A stretch of DNA of 64,000 bases from Verrucomicrobiales bacterium (GTDB lineage Bacteria; Verrucomicrobiota; Verrucomicrobiia; Verrucomicrobiales; DEV007). The notes below the pieces were generated by a model that saw nothing but the letters and a program-made list of their open reading frames with translations, made no database searches and was not told the DNA's origin. The position numbers were made by a program, and so were the translations under genes. Shown here piece by piece: positions 22,910 to 30,867 of this stretch. The DNA lies in assembly GCA_016795505.1 (NCBI GenBank), contig JAEUHH010000088.1, positions 1-64,000 on the forward strand, written 5' to 3'. Positions within the stretch are counted from its first letter, which is position 1. Each line of letters begins with the position of its first letter.

Positions 22910-24223
22910 ATGCATTTCAGTCCCTTTCTGGCTCTCCGCTATCTGAAGCCGAAGCGCAGCTTCGTCTCGGTGATCACCCTCATCTCCGTGCTCGGGGTGG
23001 CGCTGGGGGTGATGATCCTGGTGGTGGTCATCGCGGTCTTCACCGGCTTTGGGGAAAAGATCAAGGAGACCATCATCGGCTTCGAGCCGCACATCACTCT
23101 CGACTCGAACGGGCTGCTGCAAGACTGGCGCGAACTCGTCGACGAGGTGAAAACGGTCCCGGGCGTGACCTCGGCGACGGCTTTCGTGCAGGGCCAGGTG
23201 ATCATGGACTTCGGCGGACGGCGGCTGGCGCCCGTAGTGCGGGCGATCGAGCCGGACGAGGCTGAGACGGCCCGTTTCAAGGCCATCGTCGAGGACGGGG
23301 ACGAGGGAGGCGGCGAGGGAGAGTTCCTCCTCGACATCGACACCGTCATCGTCGGCGATGAACTGGCCCACGGCATGGGCATCCAAGTCGGCGATACCAT
23401 CCTGCTCTACTCGCCCAACGAGATCGACACCCTGATGAAGGCGCTCGAAAACGCCGAAAAAGCGACGACTCCGGAGGAGCGCCAGCAGTGGTTCGACGCC
23501 GCCCGGGACGAAGTCTCCGTGCCGCAGGAACTCACGGTGACGGGCATCTTCGACTCCGGCTTTTTCGAATTCGACGGGAACATCCTCATCACCCATCTCG
23601 AGGTCGGCCAGACGCTCTACGCCCTCGGCACCGATGTCCACGGCATCTCGCTGGAGACCGCCGACGCCTACGCCGCGCCGGAAATCCGCGATGCCGTGCT
23701 CGAAAAGCTTAACTTTCAATACCGCGCCATGACCTGGGCCGACCGACACCGGGCTCGCCTCGAAGCCGTGATGGTGGAGCGCCAAGTCATGTGGTTCATC
23801 CTCCTTTTCCTCATGATCGTGGCCGGCTTCTGCATCATGAACACCATGATCACCGTCACCTACCAAAAGCGCTCCGAGATCGGCCTGATCAAAGCCATCG
23901 GCGCCCCGGAGTCCATGATCGCCCGGCTTTTCCTCATTCAGGGGGTCATCGTCGGCGCTTTCGGAGTCATCGTCGGACTGATCCTGGCCTGGCTTTTCAT
24001 AGAAAACCGGAAGCTCATCCTCGATTTGCTCGGCCAAGCCTTCAACATCCGCCTGTTCGCCGAGGAGGTCTATGGATTCCCCGACGGGCTGCCCGCCGTG
24101 GTCACTTTCCGCGATGTCTTCTGGATCTCGGTCGGTGCCTTCATCTCCTGCACCCTCGCCGCGCTCGCCCCGGCGGTGATCGCGGCCCGCCTGGAGCCCG
24201 CCAAAGCCTTGCGCAGCGAGTGA
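22910..24223 (+). CDS. ABC transporter permease, LolC/LolE family
   Basis: A 437-residue inner-membrane permease. One N-terminal helix (about residues 20-45, within FVSVITLISVLGVALGVMILV) is followed by a ~230-residue periplasmic domain of the MacB type, then three C-terminal helices starting at MWFILLFLMIVAGFCIMNTM. The loop YQKRSEIGLIKAIGA is the coupling segment typical of FtsX/LolE permeases. It would extract lipoproteins for transport to the outer membrane, but no LolD ATPase lies beside it. An acidic insert (DGDEGGGEGE) and a helical segment around residue 190 are unusual. Confidence 0.9.
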   Translation: MHFSPFLALRYLKPKRSFVSVITLISVLGVALGVMILVVVIAVFTGFGEKIKETIIGFEPHITLDSNGLLQDWRELVDEVKTVPGVTSATAFVQGQVIMDFGGRRLAPVVRAIEPDEAETARFKAIVEDGDEGGGEGEFLLDIDTVIVGDELAHGMGIQVGDTILLYSPNEIDTLMKALENAEKATTPEERQQWFDAARDEVSVPQELTVTGIFDSGFFEFDGNILITHLEVGQTLYALGTDVHGISLETADAYAAPEIRDAVLEKLNFQYRAMTWADRHRARLEAVMVERQVMWFILLFLMIVAGFCIMNTMITVTYQKRSEIGLIKAIGAPESMIARLFLIQGVIVGAFGVIVGLILAWLFIENRKLILDLLGQAFNIRLFAEEVYGFPDGLPAVVTFRDVFWISVGAFISCTLAALAPAVIAARLEPAKALRSE

Positions 24224-24302
24224 TTTCCGTCCACCGTTGGGATTGCCTCCCCGAACCGCCTCCCGCGCGGCCCCGGCCTTGAGGAAATCCCCACCGTCCG
24301 AC

Positions 24303-25136
24303 ATGCCCTACTACATCGCCATCGCGGGAGAAAAACGCGGTCCCTACCCGGCCTACCGGGTCATCGATCAATTGCGCGGCGGCGAGGTCTCACCCGACGC
24401 CCTCGGCTGGGAGCCGGGAATGGACGCCTGGCGGCCCCTCCGCGAAATCCCCGCCTTCGACGAGGCCATCGCCGTGATCGAGAATCCCCCGCCTCCCTCC
24501 GTGCCGGGAGAGGACTCCGCCGACCGGCCCTTCGCCGACACGCCGCCTCCGCTGCCCGGCCAGCGCCCCACCTCAATCGGCTTGATCATCGCTCAGGCAC
24601 GGCCTTTTGCCCGATTCAGCGCGCGGATGATCGACTATCTCATCGTCATGACGGTGGCCTGGCAATTCTGCGACGTCCCTCCTCTGCCCAAGGACATCTC
24701 GCCCCTGGACCTGATGCGCAACGACGGCACCATCGTCAGCCAGGAGACCCTGATGCGCATGGCCGCCGTCCACTACGCCGCCCTCGTCATCTGGGTGTTC
24801 GTCGAGGCCCTCCTCATCCATCGCTTCGGCGCCACACCCGGCAAGGCCCTGCTCGGTGTCCGCGTCACCGCTGAAGACGGCACCCCGCTGCCCCTGCTCA
24901 CCTCGCTGGGCCGGGCTTTCGTCGCCTGGATGGCCGGCTTCGGCTTTGGGCTCACCCCCTTCAATCTCATCGGCTCCGCTGCCGGCCTCGGTATGATCCT
25001 GTATGGCGGCGGCACCCTGTGGGACCGGATGTTCGCTGTCAGGGTGCCTGTTTCGGCCATGTCACCCACGCGATTTCTGATGGCCATCGGCTTCGTCTTC
25101 CTGCTATTGATCCTCTCCAGCTTGAAATTCTCATGA
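24303..25136 (+). CDS. GYF_2 and RDD domain membrane protein
   Basis: A 277-residue protein. Residues 1-55 (YYIAIAGEKRGPYPAYRVIDQL and DALGWEPGMDAWRPL) match the GYF_2 domain. After a Pro-rich linker, residues ~105-240 form an RDD membrane domain (RFSARMIDYLIVM, GKALLGVRV), followed by a final C-terminal helix. This architecture is common in PVC bacteria; function is unknown. Its stop overlaps the GH57 start by 4 bp. Confidence 0.85.
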   Translation: MPYYIAIAGEKRGPYPAYRVIDQLRGGEVSPDALGWEPGMDAWRPLREIPAFDEAIAVIENPPPPSVPGEDSADRPFADTPPPLPGQRPTSIGLIIAQARPFARFSARMIDYLIVMTVAWQFCDVPPLPKDISPLDLMRNDGTIVSQETLMRMAAVHYAALVIWVFVEALLIHRFGATPGKALLGVRVTAEDGTPLPLLTSLGRAFVAWMAGFGFGLTPFNLIGSAAGLGMILYGGGTLWDRMFAVRVPVSAMSPTRFLMAIGFVFLLLILSSLKFS

Positions 25137-26824
25137 ACCGTCACTGCGCCCTCATCCTCCACGCCCACGTCCCGTGGGTGCGGCATCCGGAGACTCCCCG
25201 CTGTCTGGAGGAAGACTGGCTCTTCGAAGCCATCTGCGAGACCTACCTGCCACTCCTCGAGGTGCTCCACCGCCTCCGCGACGAGGGCGTGCCGTGGCGA
25301 CTGACCCTGAATCTGTCGCCCACCCTGCTGGGCATGCTGCAGGATCCGATGATGCAGGAGCGGGCCTCCCGCTACCTCGATCGCACCATCCGCCTCGCCG
25401 CCGCCGAGACCCACCGCAGCGACGACGCCGGCGTGCGCCGCCTCGCCCACTGGTATCAGGAACGCCTCGAGCGGCTCCAGCACCTGTTTGAAAACGCCTG
25501 GCAGCGCAATCTCGTGCCCGCCTTCCGCTCCCTCAGCGACAGCGGCCACCTCGAGATCACCGCCTGCGGCGCCACCCATGGCCTGCTCCCGCTGCTCATC
25601 AAAGTCCCCGAGGCCGTCCACGGCCAGATCCAGATGGGCATCTCCGCCTTTCGCGACGCCTTCGGCAAAGAGCCCGCCGGCTTCTGGCTGCCCGAGTGCG
25701 CCTACGCCCCCGCCATCGCCCCCATGCTCCACGACGCCAGCATCCGCTGGACCCTGTTGGAAGAGCACGGCCTCACCGGATCCAACCAGGCCACCGAAAG
25801 CAGCCCCTTCCACCCCGCCCGCGCCAGCAGCGGACTCGCCATCTTCGGCCGAGATCCCGAGAGCAGCCGTCAGGTGTGGAGCGCCGAGTCCGGGTATCCC
25901 GGCGATCCCCGTTACCGCGAGTTCTTCCGCGACCTCGGCCTCGAGGCTCCCGCCGAAGCCCTGGTCGACTACCTCGAAGGCAGCGGCATCCGCCGCTTCA
26001 CCGGGCTGAAATTCCACCGCATCACCGGCCCCACCGACCACAAGCTGCTCTACGATCCCTCCCTCGCCGCCCGCGCCATCTCCGAGCACGCCGTTCACTT
26101 TGTCGAAAGCCGCGCCGCCCAACTCGCCGCGCTGGAGGCCGCCGGCATCGACCAGCCCATCGTCGTCAGCGCCTTCGACGCCGAGCTGTTCGGCCACTGG
26201 TGGTTCGAGGGTCCCCAGTTTCTCGAAGAAGTCCTCCGCCTCGGAGCCGGGCGCGACGACTTCGCCTTCACCACACCCAGCCGCTACCTCGACGACACCG
26301 GCGGCAGCACCCTCGAGGACGTCGAGCCCATTTCCTCCTCCTGGGGCGAGGGCGGCTACTTCGAGACCTGGCTCTCCGAGGAGAATGCCTGGATCTACCC
26401 CCACCTCCACCGCCGGGCCGAAAAGCTCATCCGCACCATCGCCGTCTTCCGCGAGTTGCTCCCCGACCTGCCGCCCGAGCTGGCCGAGCACCGTCGCCGC
26501 ACCCTCGCCCAGATGACCCGCGAGCTCCTCCTCGCCCAGTCCAGCGACTGGGCCTTCCTCATGCGCAATGGCGCCGCCCGGCCCTACGCCACCAAGCGCA
26601 CCGAGGAGCCCCTCGAGGCCTTCGACGACCTCTGGGCCGTCTTTGGCTCCACCCCCGAAGCCGCCGGAGCCCGGCTCACCGAGATCGAAGCCAGGAATCC
26701 CATCCTCCCCCATCTGCCCTGGGACCTCTACACCGAAGCCCCGCCGGCCGCCCCCCTGCCGGCCGCCGCCCAGTCCCAGGCCCCCGATTTTCCCGACGAC
26801 CCGGACAGCAGCCATGGCGCGTGA
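25133..26824 (+). CDS. Glycoside hydrolase family 57 protein (probable glucan branching enzyme)
   Basis: A 563-residue GH57 protein with the DUF1957-like helical C-terminus of 1,4-alpha-glucan branching enzymes. Motifs seen: LILHAHVPWVR at the start, GFWLPECAYAP with the catalytic Glu in the middle, and SAFDAELFGHWWFEGPQFL, where the Asp is the expected acid/base. The tail has an unusual Ala/Pro-rich extension. The pathway is glycogen-like storage polymer synthesis, though no glycogen synthase is adjacent. It is flanked by overlapping genes on both sides, so a three-gene operon is likely. Confidence 0.9.
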   Translation: MNRHCALILHAHVPWVRHPETPRCLEEDWLFEAICETYLPLLEVLHRLRDEGVPWRLTLNLSPTLLGMLQDPMMQERASRYLDRTIRLAAAETHRSDDAGVRRLAHWYQERLERLQHLFENAWQRNLVPAFRSLSDSGHLEITACGATHGLLPLLIKVPEAVHGQIQMGISAFRDAFGKEPAGFWLPECAYAPAIAPMLHDASIRWTLLEEHGLTGSNQATESSPFHPARASSGLAIFGRDPESSRQVWSAESGYPGDPRYREFFRDLGLEAPAEALVDYLEGSGIRRFTGLKFHRITGPTDHKLLYDPSLAARAISEHAVHFVESRAAQLAALEAAGIDQPIVVSAFDAELFGHWWFEGPQFLEEVLRLGAGRDDFAFTTPSRYLDDTGGSTLEDVEPISSSWGEGGYFETWLSEENAWIYPHLHRRAEKLIRTIAVFRELLPDLPPELAEHRRRTLAQMTRELLLAQSSDWAFLMRNGAARPYATKRTEEPLEAFDDLWAVFGSTPEAAGARLTEIEARNPILPHLPWDLYTEAPPAAPLPAAAQSQAPDFPDDPDSSHGA

Positions 26825-27362
26825 CATCGTTTACTTCGATCTCGAGACCCAGCGGCTCGCCGCCGACGTCGGTGGCTGGAACAACAAGGACCGCATGGGC
26901 ATGTCCATCGGCGTCACCTACTCCACCGCCGCCGGCGAATACCGCATTTTTGGCGAAGCCCAGGTCCAGGAACTCATCGACCAACTCCGGCGCGCCGACC
27001 TCGTCGTCGGTTTCAACCACGTCGAGTTCGACTACGCCGTCCTCATGGGCTACACCATCCTCGACCTCGCCGAGCAGGTGCCCAACCTCGACCTCATGGT
27101 CGATCTGGAAAAAGAAATCGGCCACCGCCCGAAGCTAGAGGCCGTCGCCAGCGCCTCCCTCGGCGTCGGCAAAACCGCCGTCGGCACCGACGCCATCAAA
27201 TGGTGGCGCGAAGGCAAAATACTGAAAATCGCCGAATACTGCGCCTACGACGTGAAAGTCACCAAACTCGTCCACGAATACGGCGCCCAGCACGGATTCG
27301 TGAAATACGTCAACCGCTTCAACCAGGAACAGGAAGTCCCGGTCAACTGGTCACTCGAGTGA
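26814..27362 (+). CDS. RNase H-like 3'-5' exonuclease domain protein
   Basis: A 182-residue protein with the DEDD exonuclease order: YFDLETQR at residues 6-13 (DxE), VGFNHVEFDY in the middle, and YCAYDVKVTKLV near 142, consistent with YprB-like or small DnaQ-like nucleases. It overlaps the GH57 gene by 11 bp, suggesting coupling, although no functional link is obvious. Target could be DNA or RNA. Confidence 0.78.
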   Translation: MARDIVYFDLETQRLAADVGGWNNKDRMGMSIGVTYSTAAGEYRIFGEAQVQELIDQLRRADLVVGFNHVEFDYAVLMGYTILDLAEQVPNLDLMVDLEKEIGHRPKLEAVASASLGVGKTAVGTDAIKWWREGKILKIAEYCAYDVKVTKLVHEYGAQHGFVKYVNRFNQEQEVPVNWSLE

Positions 27363-27443
27363 TCTGACCGACGCCCCCGCGCCCCTAGTTTCTCCCCCTT
27401 TTTCCATCCACCATCCCCACTCCCACCAGAAACCCCACCCACC

Positions 27444-28091
27444 ATGCCACTCCCCCGCATCATCGCCCCCGCGCTCGCCCTGGCCGTCACCCTCGCCACC
27501 GCACCCGGCGCCGAGCCCGTCACCCTGACCCTCGCCGATTTCACCGACACCAACGGCGCCGCCCCCTCCGGCGGATGGTCCGAGACCGATGGCGTCATCC
27601 GGCTCAGTGGCAAAGGCGGCAACCTCATCACCAAAACCCAGTATGAGAATTTCACCCTCGAGTGGGAGTGGAAAGTCGGCCCCAAAGGCAACAACGGCGT
27701 CAAATACTGGGTCACCAAAGTCGGCGGACGCGAGTGGCTCGGCATCGAGTACCAGATGATCGACGACTCCGGCCATCCCGACGGCCAGCGCGGCGGCTCC
27801 CACACCACCGCCTCCATCTACGACATCAAAGCCCCCATCCAGGAAAAAGGACTCAAGCCCGCCGGCGAGTGGAACCAGAGCAAGATCGTGGTCCGCGACG
27901 GCAAGATCCAGCATTGGCTCAACGGCATCCTCGCCGTCGAAGCCGACACCCGGTCCGAAGAATGGCCCAAGCTCATCGCCGGCAGCAAATTCCGCGACAA
28001 ACAGGGCTTCGCCCCCGGCAAGGGCCACATCATGCTCACCGACCACAGCGACGAGACCTGGTTCCGAAAGATCCGCGTCACCGCCGAGTGA
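27444..28091 (+). CDS. Exported DUF1080 (3-keto-disaccharide hydrolase fold) protein
   Basis: A 215-residue secreted protein: signal peptide to about residue 23 (LATAPGAEP), then a single concanavalin-like beta-sandwich domain. Segments NFTLEWEWKVGPKGNNGVKY, GIEYQMIDD and WNQSKIVVRDGKIQHWLNG are typical of the DUF1080 family, which is greatly expanded in Verrucomicrobia and Planctomycetes and includes enzymes acting on 3-keto sugars. No sugar dehydrogenase is adjacent, but a Gfo/Idh/MocA oxidoreductase lies at 46077. Confidence 0.9.
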   Translation: MPLPRIIAPALALAVTLATAPGAEPVTLTLADFTDTNGAAPSGGWSETDGVIRLSGKGGNLITKTQYENFTLEWEWKVGPKGNNGVKYWVTKVGGREWLGIEYQMIDDSGHPDGQRGGSHTTASIYDIKAPIQEKGLKPAGEWNQSKIVVRDGKIQHWLNGILAVEADTRSEEWPKLIAGSKFRDKQGFAPGKGHIMLTDHSDETWFRKIRVTAE

Positions 28092-28107
28092 TCCGGCCCG
28101 GCCTTTT

Positions 28108-28174
28108 CCGATCAAACAGGGTTACCACTCCGATGAGACCCTGTTCGATCGGAGATCGAACCCTGTCCCCTCGG
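28108..28174. repeat. Dispersed ACCCTGTT palindromic repeat, locus 4 (three units)
   Basis: CCGATCAAACAGGGT (28108-28122) and ACCCTGTTCGATCGG (28138-28152) are inverted copies that could form a 15-bp stem with a single G-T or A-C pair. A third, degenerate unit with core ACCCTGTC follows. The locus is just after the DUF1080 stop. Confidence 0.85.
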
Positions 28175-28275
28175 CAGCCGGTCCCCGGCTTGGTTCCATT
28201 TCACGGCCCGCCGCCATCTCTCACGCGATGGCGCGGGTGACACGTCCCGGCGTCGGCGGGTAGCATCGGGCCACT

Positions 28276-29673
28276 ATGAAAAAGCCCACCACCGCCTCCC
28301 GCCGCCATTGGATGAAGACCTCGGTCGCCGCCGGGGGCGCCCTGGCTCTCGATCCCCTGGCTCTCAGAGCAGCCGCGGGCAGCTATCGGATCGCACCTTT
28401 CCGCTTCGATGTCACGCCACCGATGGGACACCCGCTCTGCGGTGGCTGGATCACCCCGGTGAAGTCGGTCGATGACGGACTCGAGGCGATCGGCTTCGTC
28501 CTGCTGGGTGCGGGCGATCCCATCGTGATCTGCGCGGTGGACTGGACCGGCATCCTCAATGAAGGCCACATCGCCTGGCGCACCGGCCTGGCCGAGGCGG
28601 CCGGCACCACGCCGGATCGCGTCGCGATCCAGTGCGTCCACCAGCACGACGCGCCTTTCGCCTGCACCGCCACGGAGAAGCTGCTGGCAGCGGAGAAAAC
28701 GGGGCTCACCTGTGTGGATCCGGTCTTTTTCCAAAGCTGCATCGAGCGCGGCCAGACAGCGATCCGCGAAGCCCTGAAAACGGCCCGGCCCGTGACCCAC
28801 ATCGCCACGGGCGAAGCCAAAGTGGACCGGGTGGCGGGCAACCGCCGGCTCGACCTCGGACCCGATGGCCGGGTGCGCCGCATGCGGGGCAGCGCCTGCC
28901 GCGTCCCGGAGCTGGTGGCCCTGCCGGAGGGGCTCATCGACCCGATGCTGAAGACGGTGGCCTTCTACGATGGCACGGAAAAGCTGGTGGCCTGTCACTA
29001 CTATGCCTGTCACCCGATGAGCCACTACGGCCAAGGGGCGGTGAGCAGCGACTACCCGGGCCTGGCCCGCAAACAACGCCAGGCAGCAGAGCCGGGCTGC
29101 ACCCATATCTATTTCACCGGCGCGGCCGGCAACATCGCCGCCGGCAAATACAACGACGGCAGCCCCGAGGCCCGCATCGCCCTCACCGGCCGCATCCATG
29201 ACGCCATGGTGGCGGCGGGGAAAGCACTGACACCCGAGCCGCTGACACAGGTGAGCTGGGTGACCCACGATTTGCTCCCCCAGGTCAACCCGGCCTTCAC
29301 CGAGGCCTCGCAGCTCGCGCTGGTGAAGGACCCCGCCAACGCCGCCGCGAATCGCATCCGCCCCGGCATGCGGGTGAGCTGGATCCGCCGCCTCGACGCC
29401 GGCATGCCGATCGTGCTCAGCGCCCTCCACGCGAACCGTGCCACCCTGCTGCATCTGCCAGCCGAGAGCTTTGTCGAGTATCAACTGCGTGCCCAAAAGA
29501 TCGGCGAGGGGCGTTTTGTAGCCACTGCCGCCTATGGTGACGGTGGCCCGTGGTACATCCCCACGGCGGAGGCCTTCCCTCAGGGAGGTTACGAGGTCAG
29601 TGTGGCGAACTGCGCCCCCGAGACCGACGACGCGATCAGCGCCGGCCTGCGGGATCTGCTGGGACGAGCCTGA
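28276..29673 (+). CDS. Exported neutral/alkaline ceramidase-like protein
   Basis: A 465-residue protein with a Tat-like leader (SRRHWMKTSVAAGGALAL). The body resembles the N-terminal domain of neutral/alkaline non-lysosomal ceramidase as found in many PVC genomes: FRFDVTPPMGHPLCGGW at the start, VQCVHQHDAPF, and HYYACHPMSHYG, with metal-binding histidines. True ceramidase activity is not assured; these proteins are often annotated only by domain. It stands between a repeat locus and the convergent Rpn-like gene. Confidence 0.8.
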   Translation: MKKPTTASRRHWMKTSVAAGGALALDPLALRAAAGSYRIAPFRFDVTPPMGHPLCGGWITPVKSVDDGLEAIGFVLLGAGDPIVICAVDWTGILNEGHIAWRTGLAEAAGTTPDRVAIQCVHQHDAPFACTATEKLLAAEKTGLTCVDPVFFQSCIERGQTAIREALKTARPVTHIATGEAKVDRVAGNRRLDLGPDGRVRRMRGSACRVPELVALPEGLIDPMLKTVAFYDGTEKLVACHYYACHPMSHYGQGAVSSDYPGLARKQRQAAEPGCTHIYFTGAAGNIAAGKYNDGSPEARIALTGRIHDAMVAAGKALTPEPLTQVSWVTHDLLPQVNPAFTEASQLALVKDPANAAANRIRPGMRVSWIRRLDAGMPIVLSALHANRATLLHLPAESFVEYQLRAQKIGEGRFVATAAYGDGGPWYIPTAEAFPQGGYEVSVANCAPETDDAISAGLRDLLGRA

Positions 29674-29683
29674 ACGGCGCTTG

Positions 29684-30649
29684 TCACAGCTGTTCCGAAA
29701 ACACTTCCAGACTCGGCGACACGATCGCGGCGCGGTGCCATTCACGGAGCCGCCCGGCATCGTTGGTGGTCTCCACGGCTTCCCGCAATCCCTCGGGAAC
29801 CTCGCCAAACCGGAGGCTCAGTGCCTCCAGCACCGCCATCCGGAGCGATGCCAACGATCCCTCCTCGCGACCTTCCCGGCGGCCCTCCTGGCGATATTGT
29901 TGTGCGAGCGTCATGGCATCTCGGTGAATTTGCGGGCTGACAATCTGCGAAACGGTACGTTCGAACGTCTCCCTGTCAACGTCCTCCTGGCCCAGGATGT
30001 AGCGCAGCACCCGCTCGAAAATCGACCGGCCGACCTGCAACAGCAGCGCCTCGTCCCACACCGCGGGTCCGAGCAACTCGCCGGTCCGTTCCGCTTTCAG
30101 CACCCGCAAAATCAACACCCCATCACTCGTGCCGGCGATCGCCTCGAAGGGCATCGCCGCCAGTTGAATGAGCCGAAAATCGAAGTCCGGCACATACCGC
30201 CCCAGAGCGGCAAGCTCCCCGGACAGATCGAACAGCGCGGAAAACCGGGGCTCCACCTTCCAGACGGTCGCATCCTGCCCCAGCACCACGGGAATGATCG
30301 CAGGCAGCGGCTTTCCCTTCCCTGCCGGACCGACCCACGACTCCCAGATCCGGACCATGTAGCGGAGCAGGCGCAGCGCCATCAGCGGATCACGACGGCT
30401 CTGATGCTCGAACAGCAGGTGGATGCGAGCCTCGCGCCCGGCCACGCGGGCCGAAAACAATAGATCGCTCTCGCAGTGGCGGAATTCCGAATCCACAAAA
30501 GAACCCGGCTCCAGCCGCAGCGACGCCCAGTCGACCAGCGACGCCACCTCCTCCGGCAACTCGGCGCGGAGGAATGCCGATGCCGTCGCCGGATCGCTGA
30601 AGCCAGCCTTGAACAGCTTGTCGTGGGCGTTGTGATCGGGATCAGCCAT
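29684..30649 (-). CDS. Rpn family (PD-(D/E)XK) recombination-promoting nuclease/putative transposase
   Basis: A 321-residue protein of the YhgA/Rpn group. The N-terminus MADPDHNAHDKLFKAGFSDP, the PELPxxV-like FLRAELPEEVASLVDW and the nuclease core CESDLLFSARVAGREARIHLLFEHQS (Asp then E-x-Q in the PD-(D/E)XK fold) are characteristic. The C-terminus carries RQEGRREGREEG, common in this family. Related Rpn proteins are DNA endonucleases that increase recombination. Start at 30649 chosen because the upstream frame is Arg-rich and unlike the family. It is divergent from ligA, 218 bp away. Confidence 0.88.
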   Translation of the reverse strand: MADPDHNAHDKLFKAGFSDPATASAFLRAELPEEVASLVDWASLRLEPGSFVDSEFRHCESDLLFSARVAGREARIHLLFEHQSRRDPLMALRLLRYMVRIWESWVGPAGKGKPLPAIIPVVLGQDATVWKVEPRFSALFDLSGELAALGRYVPDFDFRLIQLAAMPFEAIAGTSDGVLILRVLKAERTGELLGPAVWDEALLLQVGRSIFERVLRYILGQEDVDRETFERTVSQIVSPQIHRDAMTLAQQYRQEGRREGREEGSLASLRMAVLEALSLRFGEVPEGLREAVETTNDAGRLREWHRAAIVSPSLEVFSEQL

Positions 30650-30867
30650 GGTCGTCAGGCTCAGTTGGCCGGGATAGTCACCCCGCCCAACTCCATCGGC
30701 AAGACAAAGATCGCCGTCCCACCGGCCGCCCAACCCACTCCGGGGGGAGAATTCCCCGGACCACAAACCTCGGAGTCGCATTTTCCCGCGCTTTGGCCTA
30801 TCTACTTTTCCGGACTCGGCCATCATCCATCGCGCCCTTTCACCTTTTCCAATCCCCCCTTTTTTCC

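Noticed and set aside
25742-25760. ACCCTGTT core inside the GH57 gene
   Set aside because: The flanking palindromic arms are absent and the codons are ordinary; a chance match.
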